This document shows positions 10,923 to 24,359 of a stretch of 64,000 bases of DNA, piece after piece. The notes under the pieces were generated by a model. That model worked only from the letters and a program-made list of their open reading frames with translations, was not told the DNA's origin and searched no databases. The translations under genes and the position numbers were made by a program. Every line of letters begins with the position of its first letter. The stretch's first letter is position 1. The stretch spans positions 62,001 through 126,000 of the forward strand of contig CAJNDS010002199.1 of NCBI GenBank assembly GCA_905221605.1, read 5' to 3'. The stretch comes from Symbiodinium natans (lineage: Eukaryota; Sar; Dinophyceae; Suessiales; Symbiodiniaceae).

Positions 10923-11407
10923 GAACCCATGTGCCGCTAGAGCCCAAACCGCAGCCCCAAACCCCCAATACGGCGTCTCAGTGGATGAACAGGGAAGAGT
11001 CGCGGGTTGGCAGCTAAGAAGTTGAAGGGTGGAAAAGAGGGGTCAGGGCTCATAGGGTTTGGGCTGATTTTTGGGACTGCATAAACCCACAAGAGTTCGG
11101 GGCTTTCAGCGTCGGAGCTACGTGAACTTTCAACTTGTTGAAAGCGTTTCTGATTTACAGATTTTAGAAGTAGCTCGGCGCATCCGCCCTGCTTTTAGGG
11201 TTCATTTACCTAGGGGGACTGCGCTGGACGTCTCAAAAAATGTGTCAGTTTGGGGTGCATAAAATGGGCACGATGTCAGGTGGGATTTGTTAGATTTCTT
11301 CAGGTCACTTGCAGTGAACACGGAGAGCAACTTTTGCGCAGCTTAGCAGTTCTCAAATGTGAGTCAGGAAGCAAGATTACCCCCCACCCCATAGAATCTT
11401 AGCGTAG

Positions 11408-11833
11408 ATGTTGCAGGATTGGTGCACGAGGGATGGTACACATGTAGCGGAGTCGTGTCTTCCCCGGTTTAAAAACCATTGTATATTTAAAACGGGCTCA
11501 CCTCGTCTAAGGGGAATTCCACTTTGGAAGAACTCCGCCGACTCCGCTTACATGAACTCCACCGACTCCGCCCACACATGGAACTCGGATGCTTTTTTTC
11601 AGTGCTTATTGCTTGAGCGCAGGTGTTTCTATCTTGGCACGCAGTGCAAAGATGGCAAAGAAGCTCCTGCGGCGCTGAACTTGGCGTCGGAACTTATGTC
11701 AAGAATTGAGACGTCCGGCCCGGACCTCCCAGGCTGCCAGTTGGCTCAGGGAAGATTGCTGACGGCTGCAGAAATCGTGAGGGTTTTGCGCAATCAGCCG
11801 CCGGTCAGTGATGTAGCGCGCCGAAACTTGTGA
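11408..11833 (+). CDS. Candidate 141-aa ORF in repeat unit 1 (also at 12378, 13348, 15299)
   Basis: The frame begins MLQDWCTRDG and ends VSDVARRNL. It is not similar to any family I recognise. It is intact in copies 1, 2, 3 and 5. In copies 4 (from 14318) and 6 (from 16265) the shared 13-bp insertion shifts the frame, leaving fragments of about 73 and 93 residues or less. Because the copies are almost identical, an open frame in four of them says little about selection. There is no signal peptide, no membrane segment and no known motif. It may be a real short gene repeated in tandem or a chance frame in a satellite. Confidence 0.2.
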   Translation: MLQDWCTRDGTHVAESCLPRFKNHCIFKTGSPRLRGIPLWKNSADSAYMNSTDSAHTWNSDAFFQCLLLERRCFYLGTQCKDGKEAPAALNLASELMSRIETSGPDLPGCQLAQGRLLTAAEIVRVLRNQPPVSDVARRNL

Positions 11834-11923
11834 GTTTAACTTCGCAGATGGTGTGTCCCAAAATCTCTCAAACTGCTGGGTCCGGAGACGGGGTCGTCAG
11901 GCGGCCTCCTGGAAGGCATGCGG

Positions 11924-11986
11924 GGCCCCATTTTTGGGGCCGCCTGAAGTCACTTTTCTTTTGCAGACGGCCCCAAAAGTGGGGCC
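11924..11986. promoter_or_regulatory. Inverted repeat enclosing a polypyrimidine-AG acceptor (unit 1)
   Basis: GGCCCCATTTTTGGGGCCG (11924-11942) and CGGCCCCAAAAGTGGGGCC (11968-11986) are reverse complements with one mismatch over 19 bp. The loop carries cttttcttttgcag (AG at 11965-11966), the form of a cis or spliced-leader trans-splice acceptor. It recurs in the other complete units, with the first arm carrying ATTCTT in copies 3 and 5. Confidence 0.45.
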
Positions 11987-14900
11987 GCCCAGATTCAGCT
12001 CTGGGTCCAAATTTAGCCCCAGAAGTGGGGCCCAGATTTCCCATATAGGCCAGATGACGGACGCTGAGTCCTCGTGTCATTCCTACTTCCTCTCATTTAC
12101 CATTGAGCGTTAGTCCGGCGTGACCGTCGGTTCACGTCTGGCGCGGCGTCGGCTGACGATTAACGGATCGACTGTGAACCTAGGGGGACTGCGCTGGACG
12201 TCTCAAAAAATGTGTCAGTTTGGGGTGCATAAAATGGGCACGATGTCAGGTGGGATTTGTGAGATTTCTTCAGGTCACTTGCAGTGAACACGGAGAGCAA
12301 CTTTTGCGCAGCTTTGCAGTTCTCAAATGTGATTCAGGAAGCAAGATTACCCCCCACCCCATAGAATCTTAGCGTAGATGTTGCAGGATTGGTGCACGAG
12401 GGATGGTACACATGTAGCGGAGTCGTGTCTTCCCCGGTTTAAAAACCATTGTATATTTAAAACGGGCTCACCTCGTCTAAGGGGAATTCCACTTTGGAAG
12501 AACTCCGCCGACTCCGCTTACATGAACTCCACCGACTCCGCCCACACATGGAACTCGGATGCTTTTTTTCAGTGCTTATTGCTTGAGCGCAGGTGTTTCT
12601 ATCTTGGCACGCAGTGCAAAGATGGCAAAGAAGCTCCTGCGGCGCTGAACTTGGCGTCGGAACTTATGTCAAGAATTGAGACGTCCGGCCCGGACCTCCC
12701 AGGCTGCCAGTTGGCTCAGGGAAGATTGCTGACGGCTGCAGAAATCGTGAGGGTTTTGCGCAATCAGCCGCCGGTCAGTGATGTAGCGCGCCGAAACTTG
12801 TGAGTTTAACTTCGCAGATGGTGTGTCCCAAAATCTCTCAAACTGCTGGGTCCGGAGACGGGGTCGTCAGGCGGCCTCCTGGAAGGCATGCGGGGCCCCA
12901 TTTTTGGGGCCGCCTGAAGTCACTTTTCTTTTGCAGACGGCCCCAAAAGTGGGGCCGCCCAGATTCAGCTCTGGGTCCAAATTTAGCCCCAGAAGTGGGG
13001 CCCAGATTTCCCATATAGGCCAGATGACGGACGCTGAGTCCTCGTGTCATTCCTACTTCCTCTCATTTACCATTGAGCGTTAGTCCGGCGTGACCGTCGG
13101 TTCACGTCTGGCGCGGCGTCGGCTGACGATTAACGGATCGACTGTGAACCTAGGGGGACTGCGCTGGACGTCTCAAAAAATGTGTCAGTTTGGGGTGCAT
13201 AAAATGGGCACGATGTCAGGTGGGATTTGTTAGATTTCTTCAGGTCACTTGCAGTGAACACGGAGAGCAACTTTTGCGCAGCTTAGCAGTTCTCAAATGT
13301 GAGTCAGGAAGCAAGATTACCCCCCACCCCATAGAATCTTAGCGTAGATGTTGCAGGATTGGTGCACGAGGGATGGTACACATGTAGCGGAGTCGTGTCT
13401 TCCCCGGTTTAAAAACCATTGTATATTTAAAACGGGCTCACCTCGTCTAAGGGGAATTCCACTTTGGAAGAACCCCGCCGACTCCGCTTACATGAACTCC
13501 ACCGACTCCGCCCACACATGGAACTCGGATGCTTTTTTTCAGTGCTTATTGCTTGAGCGCAGGTGTTTCTATCTTGGCACGCAGTGCAAAGATGGCAAAG
13601 AAGCTCCTGCGGCGCTGAACTTGGCGTCGGAACTTATGTCAAGAATTGAGACGTCCGGCCCGGACCTCCCAGGCTGCCAGTTGGCTCAGGGAAGATTGCT
13701 GACGGCTGCAGAAATCGTGAGGGTTTTGCGCAATCAGCCGCCGGTCAGTGATGTAGCGCGCCGAAACTTGTGAGTTTAACTTCGCAGATGGTGTGTCCCA
13801 AAATCTCTCAAACTGCTGGGTCCGGAGACGGGGTCGTCAGGCGGCCTCCTGGAAGGCATGCGGGGCCCCATTCTTGGGGCCGCCTGAAGTCACTTTTCTT
13901 TTGCAGACGGCCCCAAAAGTGGGGCCGCCCAGATTCAGCTCTGGGTCCAAATTTAGCCCCAGAAGTGGGGCCCAGATTTCCCATATAGGCCAGATGACGG
14001 ACGCTGAGTCCTCGTGTCATTCCTACTTCCTCTCATTTACCATTGAGCGTTAGTCCGGCGTGACCGTCGGTTCACGTCTGGCGCGGCGTCGGCTGACGAT
14101 TAACGGATCGACCGTGAACCTAGGGGGACTGCGCTGGACGTCTCAAAAAATGTGTCAGTTTGGGGTGCATAAAATGGGCACGATGTCAGGTGGGATTTGT
14201 GAGATTTCTTCAGGTCACTTGCAGTGAACACGGAGAGCAACTTTTGCGCAGCTTTGCAGTTCTCAAATGTGATTCAAGAAGCAAGATTACCCCCCACCCC
14301 ATAGAATCTTAGCGTAGATGTTGCAGGATTGGTGCACGAGGGATGGTACACATGTAGCGGAGTCGTGTCTTCCCCGGTTTAAAAACCATTGTATGTTTAA
14401 AACGGGCTCACCTCGACTCCGCTGCCGTTCTAAGGGGAATTCCACTTTGGAAGGACTCCGCCGACTCCGCTTACATGAACTCCACCGACTCCGCCCACAC
14501 ATGGAACTCGGATGCTTTTTTTCAGTGCTTACTGCTTGAACTCAGGTGTTTCTATCTTGGCACGCAGTGCGAAGATGGCAAAGAAGCTTCTGCGGCGCTG
14601 AACTTGGCGTTGGAACTTGTGTCAAGAATTGAGACGTCCGGTCCGGACCTCCCAGGTTGCCAGTTGGCTCAGGGAAGATTGCTGACGGCTGCAGAAATCG
14701 TGAGGGTTTTGCGCAATCAGCCGCCGGTCAGTGATGTAGCGCGCCGAAACTTGTGAGTTTAACTTCGCAGATGGTGTGTCCCAAAATCTCAACCTGCTGG
14801 GTCCGGAGACGGGGTCGTCAGGCGGCCTCCTGGAAGGCATGTGGGGCCCCATTTTTGGGGCCGCCTGAAGTCACTTTTCTTTTGCAGACGGCCCCAAAAG

Positions 14901-16602
14901 TGGGGCCGCCCAGATTCAGCTCTGGGTCAAAATTTAGCCCCAGAAGTGGGGCCCAGATTTCCCATACAGGCCAGATGACGGACGCTGAGTCCTCGTGTCG
15001 TTCCTACTTCCTCTCATTTACAATTGAGCGTTAGTCCGGCGTGACCGTCGGTTCACGTCTGGCGCGGCGTCGGCTGACGATTAACGGATCGACCGTGAAC
15101 CTAGGGGGACTGCGCTGGACGTCTCAAAAAATGTGTCAGTTTGGGGTGCATAAAATGGGCACGATGTCAGGTGGGATTTGTGAGATTTCTTCAGGTCACT
15201 TGCAGTGAACACGGAGAGCAACTTTTGCGCAGCTTTGCAGTTCTCAAATGTGATTCAGGAAGCAAGATTACCCCCCACCCCATAGAATCTTAGCGTAGAT
15301 GTTGCAGGATTGGTGCACGAGGGATGGTACACATGTAGCGGAGTCGTGTCTTCCCCGGTTTAAAAACCATTGTATATTTAAAACGGGCTCACCTCGTCTA
15401 AGGGGAATTCCACTTTGGAAGAACTCCGCCGACTCCGCTTACATGAACTCCACCGACTCCGCCCACACATGGAACTCGGATGCTTTTTTTCAGTGCTTAT
15501 TGCTTGAGCGCAGGTGTTTCTATCTTGGCACGCAGTGCAAAGATGGCAAAGAAGCTCCTGCGGCGCTGAACTTGGCGTCGGAACTTATGTCAAGAATTGA
15601 GACGTCCGGCCCGGACCTCCCAGGCTGCCAGTTGGCTCAGGGAAGATTGCTGACGGCTGCAGAAATCGTGAGGGTTTTGCGCAATCAGCCGCCGGTCAGT
15701 GATGTAGCGCGCCGAAACTTGTGAGTTTAACTTCGCAGATGGTGTGTCCCAAAATCTCTCAAACTGCTGGGTCCGGAGACGGGGTCGTCAGGCGGCCTCC
15801 TGGAAGGCATGCGGGGCCCCATTCTTGGGGCCGCCTGAAGTCACTTATCTTTTGCAGCCCCAAAAGTGGGGCCGCCCAGATTCAGCTCTGGGTCCAAATT
15901 TAGCCCCAGAAGTGGGGCCCAGATTTCCCATATAGGCCAGATGACGGACGCTGAGTCCTCGTGTCATTCCTACTTCCTCTCATTTACCATTGAGCGTTAG
16001 TCCGGCGTGACCGTCGGTTCACGTCTGGCGCGGCGTCGGCTGGCGATTAACGGATCGACCGTGAACCTAGGGGGACTGCGCTGGACGTCTCAGGGGGTGT
16101 GTCGGTTTGGGGTGCATAAAATGGGCACGATGTCAGGTGGGATTTGTTAGATTTCTTCAGGTCACTTGCAGTGAACACGGAGAGCAACTTTTGCGCAGCT
16201 TAGCAGTTCTCAAATGTGAGTCAGGAAGCAAGATTACCCCCCACCCCATAGAATCTTAGCGTAGATGTTGCAGGATTGGTGCACGAGGGATGGTACACAT
16301 GTAGCGGAGTCGTGTCTTCCCCGGTTTAAAAACCATTGTATATTTAAAACGGGCTCACCTCGACTCCGCTGCCGTTCCAAGGGGAATTCCACTTTGGAAG
16401 GACTCCGCCGACTCCGCTTACATGAACTCCACCGACTCCGCCCACACATGGAACTCGGATGCTTTTTTTCAGTGCTTATTGCTTGAGCGCAGGTGTTTCT
16501 ATCTTGGCACGCAGTGCGAAGATGGCAAAGAAGCTCCTGCGGCGCTGAACTTGGCGTCGGAACTTATGTCAAGAATTGAGACGTCCGGCCCGGACCTCCC
16601 AG

Positions 16603-19229
16603 GTAGTGCAGCGGACCAAGGGCTATAAGCATCGCTCTAAGAGTTTGCCGTGTCTTCGTGAACTCTTTAAAAGGTACCCTAGACCTTGAAAAATCCTCCA
16701 AACTCCTTGAGAGAAACCCTGAACCTTGATCCTAACCTTCTGGCTGCCAGCGCCAGCCCTCGGAATGGGCGATTCTGCGTTGTTCTTGGCTTTGGCAGCA
16801 AGGGTTCCGTTCAGGGTTTAAGGCCGAAAGGCGGGGTTTCGGAGAAATGGCCAATAGGGTTTGGAATTCTTTGTAGTTTGAGTTCAGGACGTAGAGGTGG
16901 TCCTTAGCACGCCAAGCCCTTAACATAGCCTTCCTCCACCCGTAGCCACGAGAAAAGGACAAGAACCAACAAATCCTGCCTTGGACCCCGTGTCTAAGGT
17001 GTTCCCCTTGGAGTTGGCTTTAAAAGAGTGAAAAGGTTTTAAACTTATGGCGAAAAGTTGCGAGAAGCAGCCCCAAATTAACTCCCAAAATGGCGGACAC
17101 CATATAAAGCTCTGGATAGAAGGACATGGGAGGACCCTACCAGGCCAACTCCCGAAACACCGGCAAAGTGCCCTTAAGCCCGAGCCCTGACGTGCACCCC
17201 TATGCTCTATAAACCCGCAAACCACAAAGGCGAAGCCTTGTTCAACTTGGAACCCTATGCATTATGCTTTTTCAATCCTTATACGAGCTCTAAACCCTAA
17301 ACATGCCTCAGCAGTAAACGTTTGTTTTGTGAAGCCCTGAACAAAGACTTCTCCAAGCTTGCAGAGGTGTGGCCATGGCATGAGTTCACAGAAGAAAGAC
17401 GCCCACCAGGGGCTTTTCTGGTTGTTGTAATCCCACGAACTGTTAACGGTTTCTGATTCGGTTGCTGCGGGGTGTGAAGGTGTAGAGCCTGCAGACAAAG
17501 CTAGAGTAAACGGAATGCGCTAGAGAAGGGGCATGCACCAAATGATCAAAGCAACTCCTCTGTCAAATGAACATTTCAGGGTTAGTCAAGGTCTGCACTT
17601 CAGCATTTGGCCGTTGCTGTCAGCGTAAAACAATAGCTTGCAACCGCTGCATTATTCGCACTAAATCTCCACGCCTAACCTTCACCACTCCGATCATTCA
17701 GGGGTCATCCAATGTATACCCCTTACGGCTTAAGGTCATCTACAACCTAGCCTCTCTCAGCTGTTTTGCCTTCTCAGCATGCCATCTCTGCCCCGCGCTC
17801 ACAGGATGCGCAGAGACGGCTCAGAAAGGGGCCCAAACGCGCTGAAGCTGCGGCAGGGAGCAGGAGGAGGCGGGCTGCACAGGGATAAACGAGATGCCAG
17901 ATGTCATGTCCAGGGCATCCATACAAAGCGACAGCTGTCGCCGCAGTCCCCTGGCGCACGTGCAACTCGCCAGTGAGGGAGGTCTGGCCTGGGCATCTGC
18001 CACGTGACGAACACGGCGTGGAAGATTTCATCAAGCGGCTCGCTCTATCAAGCTGCGGCGGAGCTCTAGACCTGCCTCAGACAACAGATGCTTCTTTATG
18101 ATCGAAAATAGAGCTTTGCCCAAACCCTGAGACCCCAATTTACCTGCACATGTATATATGATTTTTCCTTTGGCTCGGGGAAGTGGGGAGGGGGGAACCA
18201 AGACCTTACGGTTTCACTATGCTTGGGAGCATCAGATCTAAAGAGGGTGGTCCTAACCTCTATGGGGGACATTTTCCCAAACTAGAAATCCTACTTTCCA
18301 CTATGCAGGTACTTAGGACCCTTAGGGGTTCTCCTGACGTTGGACATAGGGTGGAAGTGCAGGAACATATGTGGGCGTCACATGCCCATCGTACCATAGT
18401 GAGAAAAATGTCGTGTCCATCAGGTGCGCAATTTTGAGTGACAAACCCGAGCTTCCCAGGCAAACGCCCGAGTACTTGCGTGCCGAGGCACAGGATATCC
18501 GCCGTATAGGTAGAGGAGCATGGGGCACCAAAGCAATGCCACGACACTAAGGCCCATGGAAGCGGGGGATGCACCTCGAGGGAACGGCGATGCTGAAGAT
18601 GAGCGAGATGAGGTGGCTGAGTGAGACCAAGATGATGAAGATACTGCTGGAGATGGAGATGAAGGTGATGAACAAGTATGAAGATGCTGAACTTGAAGAA
18701 GTTGTGATGCAAGACAGACTTTTCATATTTTTATATACAGATGGACGGAGAGAGATGTTCTTCCAGGGGCCCGCGTTTGTTCGGTATATATGAGCGCTAT
18801 CAAGGAAGCTAACTTCTCTATGCAAGACATATCGTGACTCATTCTGCCGCTCTAGCTAGTCTTGTTGTAGCTGCACTGCGAGAATGACGTCATTGAACTA
18901 TGCTCAGTCCGGATTGCACTCAAAGTGGAAACGTGGACATTTGGACAAATGTCGAGATGTGGAAAATTGAACTGTGGCCATGTGGTAAGTAAATCGGACA
19001 TGTTGAAATGTGGGAAATCTATGATGGATTTCGCTTGTATTCTGGAGATGTGGAAACGTACATCTACACGTGCAACTACAATACACATACTGCATGTATG
19101 CATACAACCCTGCTGCCCTCTTCTCACAGTCTGCGGAAGGTCGCGGGGAGGGGCATAGCCAATGAAGAAAGAAGATAACATGAACACATATCTAGTGTCA
19201 TTGCCTCTGCGCAAGAATTAAACCGGGGC
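16603..19229. other. Region without a recognisable gene
   Basis: Degenerate telomere-like bits (for example taaaccctaaac near 17291) and a purine-rich GATGAAG-type stretch (about 18560-18700) are visible. Short frames here, such as one at 18569-18793, have no recognisable features. Between 18925 and 19060 imperfect repeats of a (g)acatgt-ggaaa type occur. Confidence 0.5.
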
Positions 19230-19905
<676 letters not shown>

Positions 19906-20215
19906 GGTAATAACAGTTGTATATGTATGTATATATATGTATATATAAAGAATATATGTATACATATGTGTATATATATACAGGTATATATATATAGATA
20001 TTTATTATATATGTGTATATATAATATACAGCATATATCATATAATATAATATAAAAAAATATAATATAATATAGTAGAGTATGATATAATATAAACACA
20101 ATATAACATAATATAATACAATATAATATAATATAATGGAATGTAAACTAATATAAATCTTGTATTATATACATTATGTATGTATATATATATATATATA
20201 TATATGTCCATATAT
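19906..20215. repeat. AT-rich tract with TATA/TAATA repeats
   Basis: Runs of tatatgta, taatataata and atatataat make up about 300 bp, directly after the GC-rich microsatellite. No gene is seen. Confidence 0.9.
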
Positions 20216-20790
20216 ATGGCAGTGGGTCAAAATTCGGGTTGTCGCGGGGGGTCCCCCGTCCCTCTGTTACAAGCCTTGTCGCGGGCAGGTTGTTTCATAC
20301 CTTTGTCGCGCCGCTACTTTGAACCCAATTTTCTTAGTTGGGTTTTGTAAGGCTTTAGGGTAAAGGGTTTAGGTTTAGGGGGTTTAGGTTTAGGGTTGGG
20401 GTTTCGGATGAAGGGTTTAGGGACCGCAGGGATTTTACCGGAGAGCCATTAAAGCCTGAACCCTGTAAATACAAACCCTGGGCTTCTCGTTCAAGGTTGT
20501 CCTACGGATGGGCACCTGCTGGCTCGAGCAGTCGCGCGGGTTGTCGCGGGTATGTCGCGCCCTATCGCAGGCCTTGTCGCGGACTTAGAGTGAAAGTTGC
20601 TGCAGACCCGCATCAAGGTCGCATCGAGATTGGCAATGAGAAAATTCAATGGTATTGCTGTCTTGTCGGGGGGGGGGGGGTTGTAGCCTTGTCGCGGGGA
20701 GGGTTGTCGCAGACACGGCAGGTCTGTTACAAACCTTTGTCGCGGAGGGACCCCCCGGTGCCTGTTACAAGCCCGGAAAAAAACTCAATA
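20216..20790. repeat. Dispersed TTGTCGCGGG motifs and degenerate telomere-like repeat
   Basis: TTGTCGCGG-type motifs recur at least eight times, several next to ctgttacaa(a/g)cc. Between 20350 and 20400 there is degenerate TTTAGGG sequence. No coding signal. Confidence 0.6.
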
Positions 20791-21467
<677 letters not shown>

Positions 21468-21476
<9 letters not shown>

Positions 21477-22450
21477 CACACCGCTGTACATGCGGGTTCG
21501 TGAACAAGCAGGAACATTTTTGAGCACATCAACAAGTTGTCGTTTGAAAACCAGCAGGGGGCCGAGGAGAGTGTGGACTGGGGTGTGGGGGTCCTCGGCC
21601 AACGAAGACGCCCCCACGCCCCACCCACACTCTGTGTAAACGTACCTGCGCTTCAACATTTCTTTTCGTTGTGCATGATGCATGGGTGAACACTTTTGGT
21701 GACAACGCAGCTTTTCCAACATGATTCTGCATGAAGCATGGATGAATTCTTTAAGCTTGACATCATCGCAGCTCCAGACCTACGGTGCACGTACGCCAGT
21801 CCTGATCACCCCGCTGCAGCACCCCCAAGACCCCCTCCACTACAAGACCCCGGCGTTCATGACATGTCACACCTTTGCAGCTGAAGACCCACCACCACCC
21901 ACAGACCCCTCCAGCACCGGCTACCGCTACATGAACGGGATCATGCACGACATTGCCCACATCACTCAGATCCGAGCATGTCCAGCACGACCATGTCTTC
22001 CAGTAGCAGTACAACATCCACTACATCGACCTCTTCGACATCCAGTTCGTCCACGTTAACTTCATCAACGTCTACTTCAGCCACATCTACGTTATCCAGC
22101 GGAGGGTTTAGGGTTTAGGGTTTAGGGTTTAAAACCTCGACCTCGACGTCATCGAGCACCAGCTCATCAAGCTAGACATCGTCGACTTTTACGTCCGCAA
22201 GCAGCACCGGCAAACCCTTGCCCTAAACCCTAAACCCCAAACCCTAACAGCACGTCGAGCGCCTCGAGTACCTTGAACGAGTTCAGCGTGTTCATTGCTT
22301 TGCTTAGGGTGATATATCATATAAAGCTTCATTCGTGACCCCTCTACCTCATCATCATGGACGTTCGCCTCGGCAGCTTGCTTGAGCATGTCCTTCTCCA
22401 GCAGATCTCCAACTACATGAATATGTGGAGCACTAAAACAAAAAGTGTGT
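21468..22450. repeat. Segmental duplication, copy A
   Basis: From gtgtgtggcacaccgctg this segment is nearly identical to 26781-27776. Copy A lacks a 13-bp stretch (tttgggtgaacag) present in copy B. Its left edge is a (GT)n microsatellite and its right edge leaves the homology just after aaaagtgtgt. It contains Ser/Thr-rich coding-like sequence and two telomere-like tracts. Confidence 0.95.
21990..22255 (+). pseudogene. Ser/Thr-rich coding-like stretch broken by telomere-like tracts (copy A)
   Basis: In one frame almost every codon is Ser or Thr (tcttcgacatccagttcgtccacg and onward). The shifted frame reads only Y, H, N, D, F, L, I and V, which is the expected shadow of TCN/ACN codons. At about 22104-22130 the stretch is interrupted by ggtttagggtttaggg-type sequence, then continues in Ser/Thr codons (about 22135-22200) with one in-frame TAG. 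It is interrupted again by a ccctaaaccctaaacc-type tract at about 22206-22244. The same layout recurs at 24460, 26110 and 27330. This resembles the mucin-like linkers of secreted dinoflagellate proteins; no intact gene can be assembled here. Confidence 0.4.
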
Positions 22451-23040
22451 TATACAGCCAGCCCGCCCTCGCCTTGGGCCGCGGGTGTAGGTGGAGCCTC
22501 GCTCCTACGCGTTCATGCTGCCTATGTTAGTCTTCACTTCGGTGCGGACGCATAGGATAATCCAAAAATGTGAGCTCACCTGGCGAGTGAGAATGAAAAG
22601 TCCTATCGTTTTCATTGCACTAGTAACATGCCGGGCCCATTAATGTGGGTGCCAACGATGCTCAGCAAGACGGCCGGCGTGCCGTATGTTCCTCGATTGT
22701 TAGTCGTGACCCAGCCCCCGGCGAGATTGGCAACTTTTTCTGTTTCCTTTTCTTTCTTTTTCTTTTTCTTTCTTTTTGTTCAAAGCTACCGCCGTAATAA
22801 CTAGTTTTCTGAAATAGTTTTTTGTCGACATCATAGTAGTTGCTTATAACACAACACCATGCAGAATGCCGCAATGCGTGGCAGCTTGCAGTCCTTGAGC
22901 TTCCAGACCAGCCTGTGAAACCCGGCCCCGGTCGACTCCCACGATTGTAGTACCACTCTCTACGGCCCGAAGGAGCACATGGAGATCCTCACTAACTACG
23001 TCTTCTGTGACCCTAAACCCTTCCCCTAACCCCGAAAACC
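22451..23040. other. Mostly unassigned; FNIP-like remnant near 22870-22920
   Basis: A short MRGSLQSLSFQTSL translation near 22875-22917 looks like one decayed FNIP repeat. It is followed by a VDSHDCSTTLYGPKEHMEILTN-like stretch (paralogue near 24390) and a telomere-like tract gtgaccctaaaccc at 23009. Pyrimidine-rich ttctttttctttttc lies near 22750. Confidence 0.35.
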
Positions 23041-24313
23041 TTTCTAATAGATTGCAGCCTGGCCTTTGGCCCTACTGGGGACGACTACATCGCCTGGAAG
23101 ATCAACGACACAGACTACAACATCACCGACCAGAGTTTGGCAGGGATCCAGCTGCCCAGCACCCTGCAGACGTTGACGTTTGATTTCGACTTCAACCAGA
23201 GCTTGGCGGGACTCCAGCTCCCCAGCGGCCTGCAGACGTTGACGTTTGGATGGGCCTTCAACCAGAGTTTGGCGGAGATCCAGTTCCCCAGCACCATGCA
23301 GACAGGGACGTTTGGCTCCGAGTTCAACCAGAGTTTGGCGGGGATCCAGCTGCCCAGCACCCTGCAGACGTTGACGTTTGGCGACAAGTTCAATCAGAGC
23401 TTGGCGGGGATCCCGCTGCCCAGCAGCCTGCAGATGTTGAAGTTTGGCTCCAGGTTCAACCGGAGCTTGGCGGAGATCCAGCTGCCCAGCATCCTGCAGA
23501 CGTTGACGTTTGGATGGAACTTCAACCAGAGTTTGGCGGGGATCCAGCTGCCCAGCACCCTACAGACGTTGACGTTTGGCCACAAGTTTAACCAGAGCTT
23601 GGCGGAGATCCAGTTCCCCAGCACCATGCAGACATTGACGGTTGGCTCCGAGTTCAACCAGAGTTTGGCGGGGATCCAGCTGCCCAGCACCCTGCAGACA
23701 TTGACGTTTGGCGACAAGTTCAACCAGAGCTTGGCGGGGATCCTGCTGCCCAGCAGCCTGCAGATGTTGAAATTTGGCTCCAGGTTCAACCAGAGCTTGG
23801 CGGAGATCCAGCTGCCCAGCATCCTGCAGACGTTGACGTTTGGATGGAACTTCAACCAGAGTTTGGTGGGGATCCAGCTGCCCAGCACCTTACAGACGTT
23901 GACGTTTGGCCACAATTTCAACCAGAGCTTGGCGGAAATCCAGTTCCCCAACACCCTTCAGACGTTGACGTTTCCATGGGACTTCAACCAGAATTTGGCG
24001 GGGATCCAGTTGCCCAGCAGCTTGCAGACGTTGACGTTTGGCTCCGACTTCAACCAGAGCTTGGCGGGGATCCAGCTGCCTAGCAGCCTGCAGACGTTGA
24101 CGTTTGGCTCCAACTTCAACTAGAGCTTGGCGGAGATCTAGTTCCCCAGCGGCCTGTAGACGTTGACGTTTGGATGGGCCTTCAACCAGAGTTTGGCGGG
24201 GATCCAGCTGCCCAACACCATTCAGACATTGACGTTTGGCAACGAGTTTAACCAAAGCTTGGCGGGGATCCAGCTGCCCAGCACCCTGAAGACGTTGACG
24301 TTTGGTGACGTTT
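23041..24313 (+). pseudogene. FNIP-repeat (LRR-like) protein fragment, about 15 intact repeats plus decayed end
   Basis: The frame opens after a stop at about 23027 and runs to TAG at 24121-24123. After a short lead (CSLAFGPTGDDYIAWK) it consists of 22-residue repeats of the form LPSTLQTLTFG-x2-FNQSLAGIQ, matching the FNIP family of LRR-like repeats. A five-repeat block (tails GSEFN, GDKFN, GSRFN, GWNFN, GHxFN) is itself duplicated, a 330-bp higher-order repeat. No ATG is well placed; the first repeat lies in frame with upstream codons, so this is probably an internal exon. After 24120 three CAG codons have become TAG within about 40 bp, although repeats continue to about 24310. FNIP repeats are thought to serve in protein binding; no ligand can be inferred. 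Confidence 0.75.
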
Positions 24314-24359
24314 GACGACTAGTTCACTCCAAAGTACAAGACGCGCTATGATTAGCTAG

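Larger units (their letters stand above)
11208..16602. repeat. Tandem array, 5.5 copies of a 970-bp unit
   Basis: Units begin with cctagggggactgcgctgg at 11209, 12179, 13149, 14119, 15100 and 16066. Lengths are 970, 970, 970, 981 and 966 bp, and the sixth copy stops at 16602 where unrelated sequence begins. Copies are nearly identical. Copies 4 and 6 share a 13-bp insertion after acctcg; copy 4 also lacks 2 bp and copy 5 lacks 4 bp, which explains the length differences exactly. Each unit holds GACTCCGCC-type short repeats, a small reading frame, and an inverted repeat around a candidate splice acceptor. Tandem near-identical units are typical of dinoflagellate gene arrays, but a plain satellite is equally possible. 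Confidence 0.95.

Noticed and set aside
21990-22120. NIHYIDLFDIQFVHVNF-like protein with high third-position C
   Set aside because: Its residue set (Y, H, N, D, F, L, I, V) is exactly what a Ser/Thr run gives when read one base off.
23394-24255. Minus-strand frames opposite the FNIP array (LGSWIPAKLWL repeats)
   Set aside because: Antisense of the 66-bp repeat; the plus strand matches the known FNIP pattern.
23137-24310. CRISPR-like array
   Set aside because: The 66-bp periodicity is a protein repeat (22 residues) with no unique spacers.
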